Of a DNA stretch of 64,000 bases, positions 1-9,056 are shown piece by piece. The notes beneath the pieces were generated by a model, which saw only the letters and a program-made list of their open reading frames with translations, searched no databases and had not been told where the DNA came from. Numbering within the stretch: the stretch's first letter is position 1; every line of letters starts with the position of its first letter. This DNA comes from Bradyrhizobium retamae (GTDB lineage: Bacteria; Pseudomonadota; Alphaproteobacteria; Rhizobiales; Xanthobacteraceae): positions 1-64,000 of the forward strand of contig NZ_LLYA01000166.1 of the NCBI RefSeq assembly GCF_001440415.1, given 5' to 3'. The position numbers and the translations under genes were made by a program.

Positions 1-619
<619 letters not shown>

Positions 620-755
620 AATGATCTCCGTATTCCCAGATCCCAAGGTCCACGCGGTTAGGCGGATTCCTGAGGGATGAGATTTGGATTGCAGGCCTCT
701 TCCTTCGAGACGCCGGCTGCGCCGGCTCCTCAGGTGAGGGAACGGGCTAAAGCGC

Positions 756-1073
756 TTAAGCGGCCTTCTTCTTGGCGGCGGGAACGTCAGTGAGAACGCC
801 CATGATGTCGCTTTCCTCCATGATCAGAAGTTCCTGACCATCGAGCTTGACCTCGGTGCCCGACCACTGGCCGAACAACACGCGGTCACCCACCTTGAGG
901 TCGATCGGGATCAGCTTGCCGGCTTCGTCACGGCCACCCGGGCCGACGGCGACGACTTCGCCCTGGGAGGGCTTTTCCTTGGCACTGTCCGGAATGAGGA
1001 TGCCGCCAGCAGTCTTCTCTTCGGCGTCGATGCGTTTGACCACCACGCGATCGTGGAGCGGACGGAAGTTCAT
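756..1073 (-). CDS. groES: co-chaperonin GroES
   Basis: Heptameric lid of the GroEL folding chamber. 105 residues, the normal size, starting MNFRPLHDRVVVKRID. The mobile-loop region EEKTAGGILIPDSAKEKP and the C-terminal half, with SGTEVKLDGQELLIMEE, are typical. I chose the ATG at 1073 rather than one four codons upstream because GGAGG lies 6 nt before it and homologues start MxFRPLHDRV. First gene of the groES-groEL operon; heat-shock control through HrcA/CIRCE is likely. Confidence 0.97.
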   Translation of the reverse strand: MNFRPLHDRVVVKRIDAEEKTAGGILIPDSAKEKPSQGEVVAVGPGGRDEAGKLIPIDLKVGDRVLFGQWSGTEVKLDGQELLIMEESDIMGVLTDVPAAKKKAA

Positions 1074-1123
1074 GCGATCCTCCAATGGCCTTTGTGATTA
1101 TTATGGTTTGTGATTATTCTGGA

Positions 1124-1150
1124 TTGGCAGTCGCAATGGGCGAGTGCTAG
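1124..1150 (-). promoter_or_regulatory. CIRCE operator (HrcA site) of groESL
   Basis: TTGGCAGTC-N9-GAGTGCTAG matches the consensus TTAGCACTC-N9-GAGTGCTAA with three differences and the exact 9-nt spacer. It lies 51 bp upstream of the groES start. On the minus strand a possible promoter precedes it: CTTGCG (1184-1189) and CTTATGTG (1161-1168). HrcA repression through CIRCE is well established for some Bradyrhizobium groESL operons; here it is inferred from sequence. Confidence 0.8.
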
Positions 1151-1243
1151 CCGCTCTTCTCACATAAGCCTGTGACACCGGCGCGCAAGGGCTTCGGTCC
1201 ACGATGTTTGTCCGCAACTTGAGTTTCTCGAGGAGGGGCGATT

Positions 1244-1275
1244 GCTAGCAGCAGGCTAAGGAATATGCTGCTAGC
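1244..1275. repeat. perfect 10-bp inverted repeat upstream of usg
   Basis: GCTAGCAGCA (1244-1253) and TGCTGCTAGC (1266-1275) form a perfect 10-bp inverted repeat with a 12-nt spacer, about 85 bp before the usg start. There is no T tract, so an operator or RNA hairpin is more likely than a terminator. Confidence 0.6.
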
Positions 1276-1360
1276 GCGTTGATTACTATGACCTATTGAA
1301 CGTTTTCGTTTATGGCGAATTGAGAATCATGCAACTGGTCTAGTTGGGCTGGAGGTTGGC

Positions 1361-1645
1361 ATGGTCGAGAAAGATCCGGCTTCCAAGGATTTCAGGAAGC
1401 AGGTCCTAGGCTACGGACTGACAACAGCAGAAATCGTTTATCGCCGTCCGGATCGTCACTGGTTGCTGCAAACTTACGTCTGGCAGGACTACGACACGTT
1501 TCCAAATTTTCCGGCGCTAAAGGATTTCCTCGCGTTCTGGGAAACAAAGCTCGAAGGCCCGCTGTTTGCGGTCACCGTCGCGCACTCCAAACTGATCAAG
1601 CCTGCCGAACTACGCGCCGTGGACGGAGTCTTCCGGCTGCATTAA
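1361..1645 (+). CDS. usg: Usg family protein
   Basis: 94-residue protein of the alphaproteobacterial Usg family, known for its conserved GYGLTTAEIVYRRPD and LLQTYVWQDYDTFPNFP stretches, both present at residues 17-55. The biochemical role is unknown; the name comes from a gene found upstream of trp genes in other bacteria. Full length for the family. A good GGAGG lies 8 nt before the ATG. It is transcribed alone, divergently from groESL. Confidence 0.85.
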   Translation: MVEKDPASKDFRKQVLGYGLTTAEIVYRRPDRHWLLQTYVWQDYDTFPNFPALKDFLAFWETKLEGPLFAVTVAHSKLIKPAELRAVDGVFRLH

Positions 1646-2029
1646 CGCGAGGGCGCAGAGCTTTGGGGTGATCTCTGTCGCTCATGCGCAAAATGCTTTC
1701 GGGAAATTTTCTCTCTCCACGCGGGCCAATTCAGCGAGATCATACGGCGACGACGGGGAAAACGGCGAGAACGGGAACGGCGGGTAGCGCTTAGCGGTCG
1801 CGCACCACGCCTCGTCAAACTCAGCGGATGAGCGCAGTAGTCGCTCACCACGATTCCGGCTAGGGCGTGGACGCATTGGCGCGCAGCCATAGCCTGAAGA
1901 GGCGAGTTGGACGCTCACCCCGCGCGCCGCATTAGGGTTCCCATTCACGGTAAACCAAGCATTAACTATAGATTGATACACATTTGCTGTGTCCGGGTGG
2001 TGACCGTCCGGCCAACGGGAGCGGATCTC
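1646..2029. other. gene-free stretch
   Basis: Open frames exist on both strands here, but none has recognisable similarity, a ribosome-binding site or a plausible start. I see no clear signal. Confidence 0.5.
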
Positions 2030-2539
2030 ATGCCCGTCGAGATGCTGACGTATGCCGATCTGGGCGAACGGCTCAAGATTTCCCCAGAGGCTGCCCGCGC
2101 TCTGGTGAAGCGACACCGATGGCCGCGCTCCCGCTCCAACGACGGCAAGACGCTTGTCCAGGTCGATCTCAGCGAGTTCAGCCATTCCCCAATACCCCGT
2201 CAGCCGCAAACGCAGGCCGGTCACCAGGTGGTCACCGCCCTAAAGCAACGAATTGAGGCCCTGCAGACTGAGCTGGCAGAGATGAAGGTGATTGCCAGCG
2301 GCCATCGGGCCGACTTTGAGAGAGAATGCGAACGCACTAACAAGCTCTTGGCCGAACTGCTCAAAGTCAGCACGGAAAGCGTGGGAGCCCGGGAAAGGGC
2401 AGCTCTGCTCGAAGGGAAGCTATCGATGCTAACGCAGCCTTGGCGACGTCGGCTGGTCGATGCTTTCACCCTTGCTTTGCCACAAGTCGCCTCCAACCCT
2501 CGCGAGAGCGCCGGCCCCGTAGCCCAGTCACAGAATTGA
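2030..2539 (+). CDS. MerR-like HTH domain plus coiled coil, hypothetical DNA-binding protein
   Basis: 169 residues. The N-terminal 50 residues (MLTYADLGERLKISPEAARA, then LVKRHRWPRSRSNDGK) look like a winged-helix DNA-binding domain of a type common in rhizobia. Residues 60-135 are heptad-rich and probably a coiled coil (KQRIEALQTELAEMKV). The frame stays open 41 codons further upstream; I prefer this ATG because the HTH motif starts right after it and the upstream part is compositionally unlike protein. Target and role unknown. It converges with the lyase gene that follows. Confidence 0.6.
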   Translation: MPVEMLTYADLGERLKISPEAARALVKRHRWPRSRSNDGKTLVQVDLSEFSHSPIPRQPQTQAGHQVVTALKQRIEALQTELAEMKVIASGHRADFERECERTNKLLAELLKVSTESVGARERAALLEGKLSMLTQPWRRRLVDAFTLALPQVASNPRESAGPVAQSQN

Positions 2540-2586
2540 ACCGGCTGCCAGGCTGCGGGGTACTCCCGGACTCCTATTGATCGCGC

Positions 2587-3936
2587 TTATCGCTTGCCTC
2601 GGCGCGCGAGCACGCGGTCCACCATCGCCCCCGCGGTGCCGAGATAGTTGGACGGCTCGCATAACGCGGCGAGCTGGTCGCGCGGCAGAGCGGATGCGAT
2701 GGCAGGGCGGCGCAGCAGCGCATCGAGCAGCGCATCGCCGCGGTCGAACGCATCGCGGCATGCGGCATAGACCTCGTCATGGGCCAACTGACGGCCAAGC
2801 GCGGGCGCGAGTCCCATCATGACCGCTTCGGCCACGATCAGACCGCGCGTGGCATGAAGGTTTCGCTTCATCGCCTGGGGATCGACGATCAGGCCGGACA
2901 GCATGAATTGCGCCTGCGCCAGCGACCCGGCCGTCAGCAAACAGACCTGGGGCAATGCCAGCCATTCGCAGTGCCAGGGCCCGGTGGCGCGCTCGAGATC
3001 CTGAACCATGGCATCTAGCATCAGCGAAGCGGCGTCGCGGGACGCCTTTGCGTTCGCCAGCAAAATTTCCGAGGAGATCGGGTTGCGCTTCTGCGGCATG
3101 GTCGAGGATGCGCCGCGATGCGAGGAGAACGGCTCGAACACCTCGCCGATCTCGGTCGCCATCAGGATCATGACGTCGTAGCCGATCTTGCCGAGCGCGC
3201 CGCAGATCACGGCCAGCGTCTGCACCATCTCGACCAGTCCGTCGCGGGCGACGTGCCAGGTGATGTCGGGTTCGACCAGACCGAGCACGCGGGCATAGGC
3301 GGCACGTACATTTAGTCCGCGATCGCCGAGTGAAGCCAGCGTTCCCGCCGCGCCGCCGAGCTGCGCCTGAAGGGCACGAGGCTTGACCTGCTCGAGCCGA
3401 TCGGCCGAGCGCTGCAACGCCGACAGCCAGATCGCTGCCTTGTGGCCGAACGTGATCGGCATAGCCTGCTGCAGATGGGTTCGGCCGGCCATCGGCGTAT
3501 CGCGGTGGAGGCGGGCGAGATTGGCAAGAGTTGCCACGACCTCGCCGAGCTGTGCTTCGATCAGCGCGACCGCTTCGCGTAGTTGCAGCACAGTCGCCGT
3601 ATCCATGATGTCCTGGGTTGTCGCACCCCAGTGCAGATAGCGGCCGGCTTCGCCGAGTCGCTCCGATAGCTGGCGGACCAGGCCGACGATGGGATAGCCG
3701 ACGTTCTCGGTGTCGCGCTTCAACTGCTCGATATCGAGCGCGATCGTCGGCGCCTGCCGCGCGATCGCCTCGGCTGCCTCACGCGGAATCACGCCGGCTT
3801 CGCCTTGCGCCGTGGCAAGCGCCACTTCGGCCTGCACATAGGCCTTGAGCTGTGCCTCGTCGGAAAACACCGTCCGCATGGCCGGCGTCGAGAAAACGTC
3901 GCGATAGAGGGCGCTGTCGAACATCGTGCTGGCCAC
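2587..3936 (-). CDS. class II fumarase/aspartase superfamily lyase (3-carboxymuconate cycloisomerase-like)
   Basis: 449 residues. The superfamily signature is intact as GASSTMPQKRNPIS near residue 285, and the second catalytic region reads RYLHWGATTQDIMDT. The overall sequence is nearest to bacterial 3-carboxy-cis,cis-muconate cycloisomerase (PcaB) and the adenylosuccinate lyase family. No protocatechuate-pathway genes are nearby, so the substrate is open. The start is taken as GTG at 3936 (V-A-S-T-M-F-D-S) with GGAGG 10 nt upstream; the ATG at 3924 is the alternative. Transcribed alone. Confidence 0.8.
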   Translation of the reverse strand: MASTMFDSALYRDVFSTPAMRTVFSDEAQLKAYVQAEVALATAQGEAGVIPREAAEAIARQAPTIALDIEQLKRDTENVGYPIVGLVRQLSERLGEAGRYLHWGATTQDIMDTATVLQLREAVALIEAQLGEVVATLANLARLHRDTPMAGRTHLQQAMPITFGHKAAIWLSALQRSADRLEQVKPRALQAQLGGAAGTLASLGDRGLNVRAAYARVLGLVEPDITWHVARDGLVEMVQTLAVICGALGKIGYDVMILMATEIGEVFEPFSSHRGASSTMPQKRNPISSEILLANAKASRDAASLMLDAMVQDLERATGPWHCEWLALPQVCLLTAGSLAQAQFMLSGLIVDPQAMKRNLHATRGLIVAEAVMMGLAPALGRQLAHDEVYAACRDAFDRGDALLDALLRRPAIASALPRDQLAALCEPSNYLGTAGAMVDRVLARRGKR

Positions 3937-4160
3937 GCGCTTGTTTCCTCCCTGCCAATATGTCCGGCCATCTGATTGAATTGATACGTACAAATCCGTC
4001 AAGCGCGCCCCACGAAGACCTCGAACTCATGCTCGCGCGCTCAGGCAGGCAGGAGAATTTCCCGCAATCCCAAGCCCCCAGAACGCAATGGCGAGCGGGG
4101 GGCATCCCTACTCGCCACGAGAGCGTTCCTTGGAGGTTAAGCGGAACGAAAACTACGCCG

Positions 4161-4418
4161 TTACGGGGTGCGGTCGGCGGTGACCAGGCGGGCTTCCCTC
4201 ACAACGGCCTTGGAGCCGGCGGCGCGGAGGCAGGAAGCCTCGAAGTTCGGCCAAGCCTGCTGCGAGCAATCCTTGCCGACGGTGCGGATATCCAGGCGGT
4301 CACCCTTGGCAAGCGCCTGTGGCACGCTGGCTTCGACCTGAGGGGCAAAGCCGGGCAATACGGTCATCGCGGCAGCGATGAACGCGGCAGCAGCGATGGC
4401 GGAAAAAGCCTTGATCAT
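4161..4418 (-). CDS. small secreted hypothetical protein
   Basis: 85 residues with a clear Sec signal peptide (MIKAFSAIAAAAFIAAAMTV, cleavage near residue 30). The mature part contains two cysteines in CSQQAWPNFEASCL, likely disulphide-bonded in the periplasm. Similar short proteins are common in rhizobia; function unknown. A 12-bp inverted repeat lies about 115 bp upstream. Confidence 0.7.
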   Translation of the reverse strand: MIKAFSAIAAAAFIAAAMTVLPGFAPQVEASVPQALAKGDRLDIRTVGKDCSQQAWPNFEASCLRAAGSKAVVREARLVTADRTP

Positions 4419-4532
4419 GACGGTCCCCTGTCATGGGCCTTGGCGGCCCGTCGTTTCGTTGGGTGACCTTGTAGGGGGCGCAAGTTTCCGGCCGTCTTCG
4501 CCGCGTTCGAAAATGGTTTCTTCCCGGCCGAG

Positions 4533-4567
4533 TTTTGTTTCGTCGACTCGGGAGGGACGAAACAAAC
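4533..4567. repeat. near-perfect inverted repeat upstream of a secreted-protein gene
   Basis: TTTTGTTTCGTC (4533-4544) and GACGAAACAAAC (4556-4567) pair at 11 of 12 positions around an 11-nt spacer. It lies 115-149 bp before the start at 4418, a suitable place for an operator. No T tract follows on either strand. Confidence 0.5.
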
Positions 4568-4675
4568 TGACCTGGAGGCACGCCAAGGGCGTCGGATCTA
4601 AAAATTATTAATAATATCAATGGCTTGATTGAAAATTAGCAGAGGCTTCTTTGCGAAACGGTCATCGGCCCCTGG

Positions 4676-5632
4676 TTACGCCATTGTCGCGAAACGATCG
4701 GTTGCGCGCACCAGTTGGTCGAGAATGCCCGGTTCTGACCAGGCATGACCTGCGCCCTCAATCAAATGGAATGTGGCATCGGCCCATGCCTTATGCAGAG
4801 CGTAAGCATACTTGACCGGACAGGGCATGTCGTAGCGGCCGTGCACGATTACCCCTGGAATGTTGCGGAGGCGATGGGCATTTCGAAGAAGTTGGCGATC
4901 CTCCATCCAGCAATCATGGACGAAATAGTGGTTTTCCAACCGCGCAAACGCGAGCGCGAAGTGACCGTCGCTGTAGGACGTCGACAATGCCTGGCTAGGA
5001 AGTAGCGTGATCGTTTCACCTTCCCAAAGTGTCCATGCCTTGGCTGCTTCGATCTGCGCCGCTCGGTCGTCGCCTGTAAGCAGTTTCCGATAGGCGGCAA
5101 TCATGTCACCCCGTTCGCTCCGAGGTATGGGTGCTTGGAACTTCTCCCACTTCTCTGGAAATAGCTCCGAGACGCCGAACTGATAGTACCACTGCAGTTC
5201 GGCCCGGGTGACCGTGTAGACACCCCGAAGAATGAGTTCACTCACGCGGTGGGGATGCGTTTCGGCATAGGCCAGCGCAAGCGTCGAGCCCCATGAGCCC
5301 CCGAACAGCAGCCACTTTTCAACGCCCACGAGTTCACGCAGGCGCTCGATATCCGCTACCAAATGCCAGGTCGTATTCGCTTCGAGCCCCGCATGCGGCG
5401 TTGATCGCCCGCATCCTCGTTGGTCGAAGAGCACCACGTCGTACAGATTGGGATCAAACAGCCTTCGATAGTCGGGCGACAAGCCGCCGCCAGGACCGCC
5501 GTGCAGGAAGACGGCTGGCTTCGCCCCTGGCGTCCCCACTCGTTCATAGTAAACCCGATGGCCGTCTCCAACATCGAGAAAGCCGGTGCTGTAGGGCTCG
5601 ATAAGTGGGTACAGGGACCGCAACTGACTCAC
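4676..5632 (-). CDS. pip: prolyl aminopeptidase (proline iminopeptidase)
   Basis: Alpha/beta hydrolase that removes N-terminal proline from peptides; serine peptidase family S33. 318 residues, the usual length. The oxyanion loop LHGGPGGGL, FDQRGCGRSTPH and the nucleophile elbow GGSWGS (Ser113) are intact, as are the later VHGRYDMPCP and GAGHAW, which supply Asp and His. The start is the GTG at 5632, preceded by GAGAGG; upstream codons look non-coding. Divergent from coaD across 125 bp. Confidence 0.92.
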   Translation of the reverse strand: MSQLRSLYPLIEPYSTGFLDVGDGHRVYYERVGTPGAKPAVFLHGGPGGGLSPDYRRLFDPNLYDVVLFDQRGCGRSTPHAGLEANTTWHLVADIERLRELVGVEKWLLFGGSWGSTLALAYAETHPHRVSELILRGVYTVTRAELQWYYQFGVSELFPEKWEKFQAPIPRSERGDMIAAYRKLLTGDDRAAQIEAAKAWTLWEGETITLLPSQALSTSYSDGHFALAFARLENHYFVHDCWMEDRQLLRNAHRLRNIPGVIVHGRYDMPCPVKYAYALHKAWADATFHLIEGAGHAWSEPGILDQLVRATDRFATMA

Positions 5633-5757
5633 AGAAGTGCCTCTCTCTCTCTTGTTTGTACCCGAAAGCTGGGCCATTGGCCGATTTCGAGCGCCAGCCG
5701 GACAGCGTTGGAACCGACCCGGCTTGCCCGGCCGCCCGAGGCGCGGTAGGAGGGAAT

Positions 5758-6255
5758 ATGTCCCGTATCGCGCTTTATCCCGGTTCATTCGATCCCATCA
5801 CCAACGGCCATCTGGACGTGCTGCGGCACGCCGTGACGCTGTGCGATCGCCTGATTGTCGCCATCGGAGTCCATTCCGGCAAGAAGCCGCTGTTTTCGAT
5901 CGAGGAGCGGCTCGACATGGTTCGGGCGGTATGTGAGCCGATTGCGCAAAAGGCCGGCTGCGCTTTCGACTGCACCACCTACGACAATCTCACCGTAGCT
6001 GCGGCGCGGCAGGTCGGCGCGACCATCATGATTCGCGGCCTGCGCGACGGAACCGATATGGATTACGAGATGCAGCTTGCCGGCATGAATGAGGTGATGG
6101 CGCCAGAGGTGCACACCGTGTTCGTCCCGGCGTCGCCTGCGGTCCGCCCGATCACCGCCACGCTGGTTCGCCAGATCGCCGGCATGGGCGGCGACTTCTC
6201 CGCCTTCGTGCCGCCCCAGATTGCCGCGAGGCTGAAGGCCAAGTTCGCGGGTTAA
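5758..6255 (+). CDS. coaD: pantetheine-phosphate adenylyltransferase
   Basis: Adenylylates 4'-phosphopantetheine to dephospho-CoA, the penultimate step of CoA synthesis. 165 residues. The nucleotidyltransferase motif GSFDPITNGHLDV (residues 9-21) with its TxGH-like NGH, and the family residues RGLRDGTDMDYE, are intact. The start follows GGAGG (spacing 5). First gene of a plus-strand run coaD, cyclophilin, TonB-like, cyclophilin, queA. Confidence 0.97.
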   Translation: MSRIALYPGSFDPITNGHLDVLRHAVTLCDRLIVAIGVHSGKKPLFSIEERLDMVRAVCEPIAQKAGCAFDCTTYDNLTVAAARQVGATIMIRGLRDGTDMDYEMQLAGMNEVMAPEVHTVFVPASPAVRPITATLVRQIAGMGGDFSAFVPPQIAARLKAKFAG

Positions 6256-6298
6256 CGCGCTCGTACGCGCTGTCCTGTTTCACATGACCGGAGCTTTC

Positions 6299-6841
6299 AT
6301 GATCCGAATTCTCGCACTCGTCGCCGCGCTCGTCTGTGCGGTTCCCGCAATCGCGCAGCCGCTGCCTGCCAATCTCGACAAGGCGAATGCGATCGTGATC
6401 GACACGACCAAGGGCCGTATCGTGATCAAGCTGCGGACCGACATCGCGCCCCAGCATGCCGAACGCATCAAGCTGCTCGCGCGGGAGGGCTACTACAACA
6501 ACGTGCCGTTCCATCGCGTGATCGAAGGGTTCATGGCGCAGACCGGCGACGGCAAGAATTTCAATGGCACCGGCGGCTCGAAACATCCGAACCTGCCGGC
6601 CGAGTTCTCCAACGTGCCGTATAAGCGCGGCATCGTCGGCATGGCGCGAACCAGCGATCCCAACTCGGCGAACTCGCAATTCTTCATCATGTTCGCGGAA
6701 GGCGCGTCGCTGAACGGCAAGTACACCGTGATCGGCGAAGTGGTGTCGGGCATGGATGTGGTCGACAGGATCAAGCGCGGCGAACCGGTCGTCGACCCCG
6801 ACAAGATGGTGAAGGTGCAAGTCGCATCCGACATCAAGTGA
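6299..6841 (+). CDS. periplasmic cyclophilin-type peptidyl-prolyl isomerase
   Basis: 180 residues: signal peptide MIRILALVAALVCAVPAIAQ, then a complete cyclophilin domain (residues 35-175) with FHRVIEGFMAQTGDG and NSANSQFFIMF, the active-site Arg and the QFF motif. It catalyses cis-trans isomerisation of X-Pro bonds in the periplasm. Chosen start has GGAG 7 nt upstream; an ATG five codons earlier is possible. It is a paralogue of the cytosolic cyclophilin at 7262. Confidence 0.93.
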   Translation: MIRILALVAALVCAVPAIAQPLPANLDKANAIVIDTTKGRIVIKLRTDIAPQHAERIKLLAREGYYNNVPFHRVIEGFMAQTGDGKNFNGTGGSKHPNLPAEFSNVPYKRGIVGMARTSDPNSANSQFFIMFAEGASLNGKYTVIGEVVSGMDVVDRIKRGEPVVDPDKMVKVQVASDIK

Positions 6842-6845
6842 GGCC

Positions 6846-7286
6846 ATGACGGCGGGCCGCAGCAAGCCATTCATCTGGTTTGCCGCTGCTCTCGTGTGGC
6901 TCGCATCGGGTGCGCATGCGAAGGCTCAGCCGCAGCAGCTCGATACCCTCAAGGACGTCTTCGCCAAACTGTATTCCTGCTGGCAGCCGCCGCCTTATTC
7001 GCGCGCCAACCCGATGGACATCACAGTTGTCGTCAGTTTCAACCGCGAAGGCGCCATTCTCGGTCAACCCAGGATTACCTATGAATCCGGAAACCCCAGC
7101 GATAATGACCGGATTGCGTATCGGACTGCCGTCATGGAAGCATTGCAACGCTGTACGCCGTTGCCATTTACCGAGGGACTGGGCGGTGCGGTCGCCGGCC
7201 GGCCTTTCGCGGTCACTTTCAGAACCCGCAAACGTCCACCCAAACCGGAAGAGAAACGAGCATGGCTGACACAGAAAATAGTTTGA
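6846..7286 (+). CDS. secreted TonB C-terminal-like protein
   Basis: 146 residues with a signal peptide (cleavage after AHA near residue 25). The rest resembles a TonB C-terminal fold: a low-complexity start, then MDITVVVSFNREGAILGQP and a conserved cysteine near RCTPLPF. It starts 4 bp after the upstream cyclophilin and overlaps the next one by 25 bp, so the three are surely co-transcribed. Exact role unknown. Confidence 0.75.
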   Translation: MTAGRSKPFIWFAAALVWLASGAHAKAQPQQLDTLKDVFAKLYSCWQPPPYSRANPMDITVVVSFNREGAILGQPRITYESGNPSDNDRIAYRTAVMEALQRCTPLPFTEGLGGAVAGRPFAVTFRTRKRPPKPEEKRAWLTQKIV

Positions 7287-7723
7287 TCCTTGAAACCACC
7301 CAGGGCCCCGTCACCATCGAAATGCGTCCCGACCTCGCGCCTGGCCACGTCGCTCAGATCAAGAAGCTGGTGCGCGAGGGATTTTACGACGGCATCGTGT
7401 TCCATCGCGTCATCGAGGGCTTCATGGCGCAGACCGGCTGCCCGCACGGCACCGGCACCGGTGGTTCCGGCAACAAGCTGAAGGCCGAGTTCAACAAGGA
7501 ACCGCATGTGCGGGGCACCGTCTCGATGGCTCGCGCCGCGAGCCCGGATTCCGGCGACAGCCAGTTCTTCATCTGCTTCGATGACGCCTCCTTCCTCAAC
7601 GGCCAGTACACGGTCTGGGGCAAGGTCACGTCGGGCATGGAGAACGTCGACAAGATCAAGCGCGGCGAGCCGGTGCAGAATCCGGACAAGATCGTCAAAG
7701 CGCGGATGGCGCTCGACGCGTGA
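7262..7723 (+). CDS. cytosolic cyclophilin-type peptidyl-prolyl isomerase
   Basis: 153 residues, no signal peptide. Complete cyclophilin domain with FHRVIEGFMAQTGCPHGTG and DSGDSQFFICFDD. Its start lies inside the preceding gene (25-bp overlap), which indicates translational coupling. Compared with the paralogue at 6299 it lacks the export signal, giving one isomerase for each compartment. Confidence 0.93.
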   Translation: MADTENSLILETTQGPVTIEMRPDLAPGHVAQIKKLVREGFYDGIVFHRVIEGFMAQTGCPHGTGTGGSGNKLKAEFNKEPHVRGTVSMARAASPDSGDSQFFICFDDASFLNGQYTVWGKVTSGMENVDKIKRGEPVQNPDKIVKARMALDA

Positions 7724-7733
7724 TTTTGAAGCC

Positions 7734-7771
7734 GTCATTCCGGGGCACGCGAAGCGTGAACCCGGAATGAC
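7734..7771. repeat. REP-like palindrome between cyclophilin and queA
   Basis: GTCATTCCGGG (7734-7744) pairs with CCCGGAATGAC (7761-7771); the loop contains a second small hairpin CACGC-GAA-GCGTG. Palindromes ending in CATTCCGGG/CCCGGAATG are scattered through Bradyrhizobium and Rhodopseudomonas intergenic regions; this one may stabilise the upstream mRNA. Confidence 0.7.
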
Positions 7772-7802
7772 CTGATTGCGTCACGCTGGAGCGCATCGCG
7801 CC

Positions 7803-8879
7803 ATGCGCACCGACCTCTTCGACTTCGAACTCCCCGCCACCAGCGTCGCGCTGCGGCCCGCGAGCCCGCGCGATGCTGCGCGGATGCTGGTGGTGCAGCC
7901 CGATGGGGTGCTGCGTGACCGAACCGTCGCCGAGTTGCCGCAATGGCTGGAGCCCGGCGACCAACTCGTCGTCAACGACACCAAGGTGATCTCCGCCCAA
8001 CTCAAGGGCCGGCGCATCGGCCGTGAGACCGAGCCGAAGATCGAGGCGACGCTGATCAAGCGGCTGGACGGGTCGCGCTGGCGCGCACTGGTCAAGCCGG
8101 CGAAGAAGCTCGCGCCCGGCGACATCGTTCGCTTCGGCAATGAAGGCAAGGTCTGCCTGCTCGGCCACCTCGATGCCGAGGTCGAGGCCAGGGGCGCAGA
8201 AGGCGAGGTCACGCTGTCGTTTTCGTTTCACGGTCCGGCGCTGGATCAGGCCATCGCCGATCTCGGCACGCCGCCGCTGCCGCCCTATATCGCCTCCAAA
8301 CGCGCGCCAGACGATCGCGATGCCGCCGACTATCAGACCATGTTCGCCGCAAATGAGGGGGCGGTCGCGGCACCGACGGCGGGACTGCATTTCACGCCTG
8401 AGCTCGAGACGGCGCTACGCCGCCACGGCGTCGAATTGCATCGGATAACGCTGCATGTCGGGGCAGGGACCTTCCTGCCCGTGAAGGTGGAGGAGACCTC
8501 CGAGCACAGGATGCATGCCGAATGGGGATCGATCTCGGTTGATACCGCTGCTGCGTTGAATGCCGCGCGCGCCCAGGGCGGGCGCATCATAGCTGTCGGC
8601 ACCACGTCGCTACGGCTATTGGAGAGCGCCACGCGCGAAGACGGCACCGTCCAGCCGTTCGACGGCGAGACCTCGATCTTCATCACGCCGGGCTTTCGCT
8701 TTCGCGCGGTCGATATCCTCATGACCAATTTCCACCTGCCGCGCTCGACGCTGTTCATGCTGGTGTCGGCGTTCTCCGGTCTGGACACGATGAAGCGCGC
8801 CTATGCGCATGCGATCGCCGCCGGCTACCGGTTCTATTCCTACGGCGATGCTTGCTTACTGTTTCGCGCGCCGGATTGA
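7803..8879 (+). CDS. queA: S-adenosylmethionine:tRNA ribosyltransferase-isomerase
   Basis: Transfers and rearranges the ribosyl moiety of SAM onto preQ1 in tRNA to give epoxyqueuosine. 358 residues, normal for QueA. Conserved LVVNDTKVISAQLKG, EGAVAAPTAGLHFTPE and ITLHVGAGTFLPVK are intact. Start MRTDLFDFELP matches homologues; an upstream ATG at 7776 is unlikely. Its pathway partner tgt is at 15796; in related genomes the two are usually closer, so intervening genes were probably gained. Confidence 0.96.
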   Translation: MRTDLFDFELPATSVALRPASPRDAARMLVVQPDGVLRDRTVAELPQWLEPGDQLVVNDTKVISAQLKGRRIGRETEPKIEATLIKRLDGSRWRALVKPAKKLAPGDIVRFGNEGKVCLLGHLDAEVEARGAEGEVTLSFSFHGPALDQAIADLGTPPLPPYIASKRAPDDRDAADYQTMFAANEGAVAAPTAGLHFTPELETALRRHGVELHRITLHVGAGTFLPVKVEETSEHRMHAEWGSISVDTAAALNAARAQGGRIIAVGTTSLRLLESATREDGTVQPFDGETSIFITPGFRFRAVDILMTNFHLPRSTLFMLVSAFSGLDTMKRAYAHAIAAGYRFYSYGDACLLFRAPD

Positions 8880-8911
8880 GGCGAAGCCGGACGTCTTCGC
8901 TGGGAAAAGAG

Positions 8912-8930
8912 GCCCGCCAATTGGGCGGGC
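8912..8930 (+). terminator. hairpin after queA
   Basis: GCCCGCC-AATTG-GGCGGGC, a 7-bp GC stem 33 bp past the queA stop. There is no T run, so factor-independent termination would be weak. Confidence 0.4.
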
Positions 8931-9056
8931 ACAGGTCAGGGAGGAAGCGCTCTGACAATAAAGCGCCAACACCTGTCTCTTTGATTCGGCGGCTGACGCC
9001 AAGATCGTATAACTACCGCCTCGGCGCATCGGTGCGCGGGAACAAGAGGGCTTTGC

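Noticed and set aside
1682..2224. 180-codon minus-strand frame between usg and the HTH gene
   Set aside because: Overlaps the HTH gene antisense and has no start signal; the short FPFSPFSPSSP stretch is low complexity.
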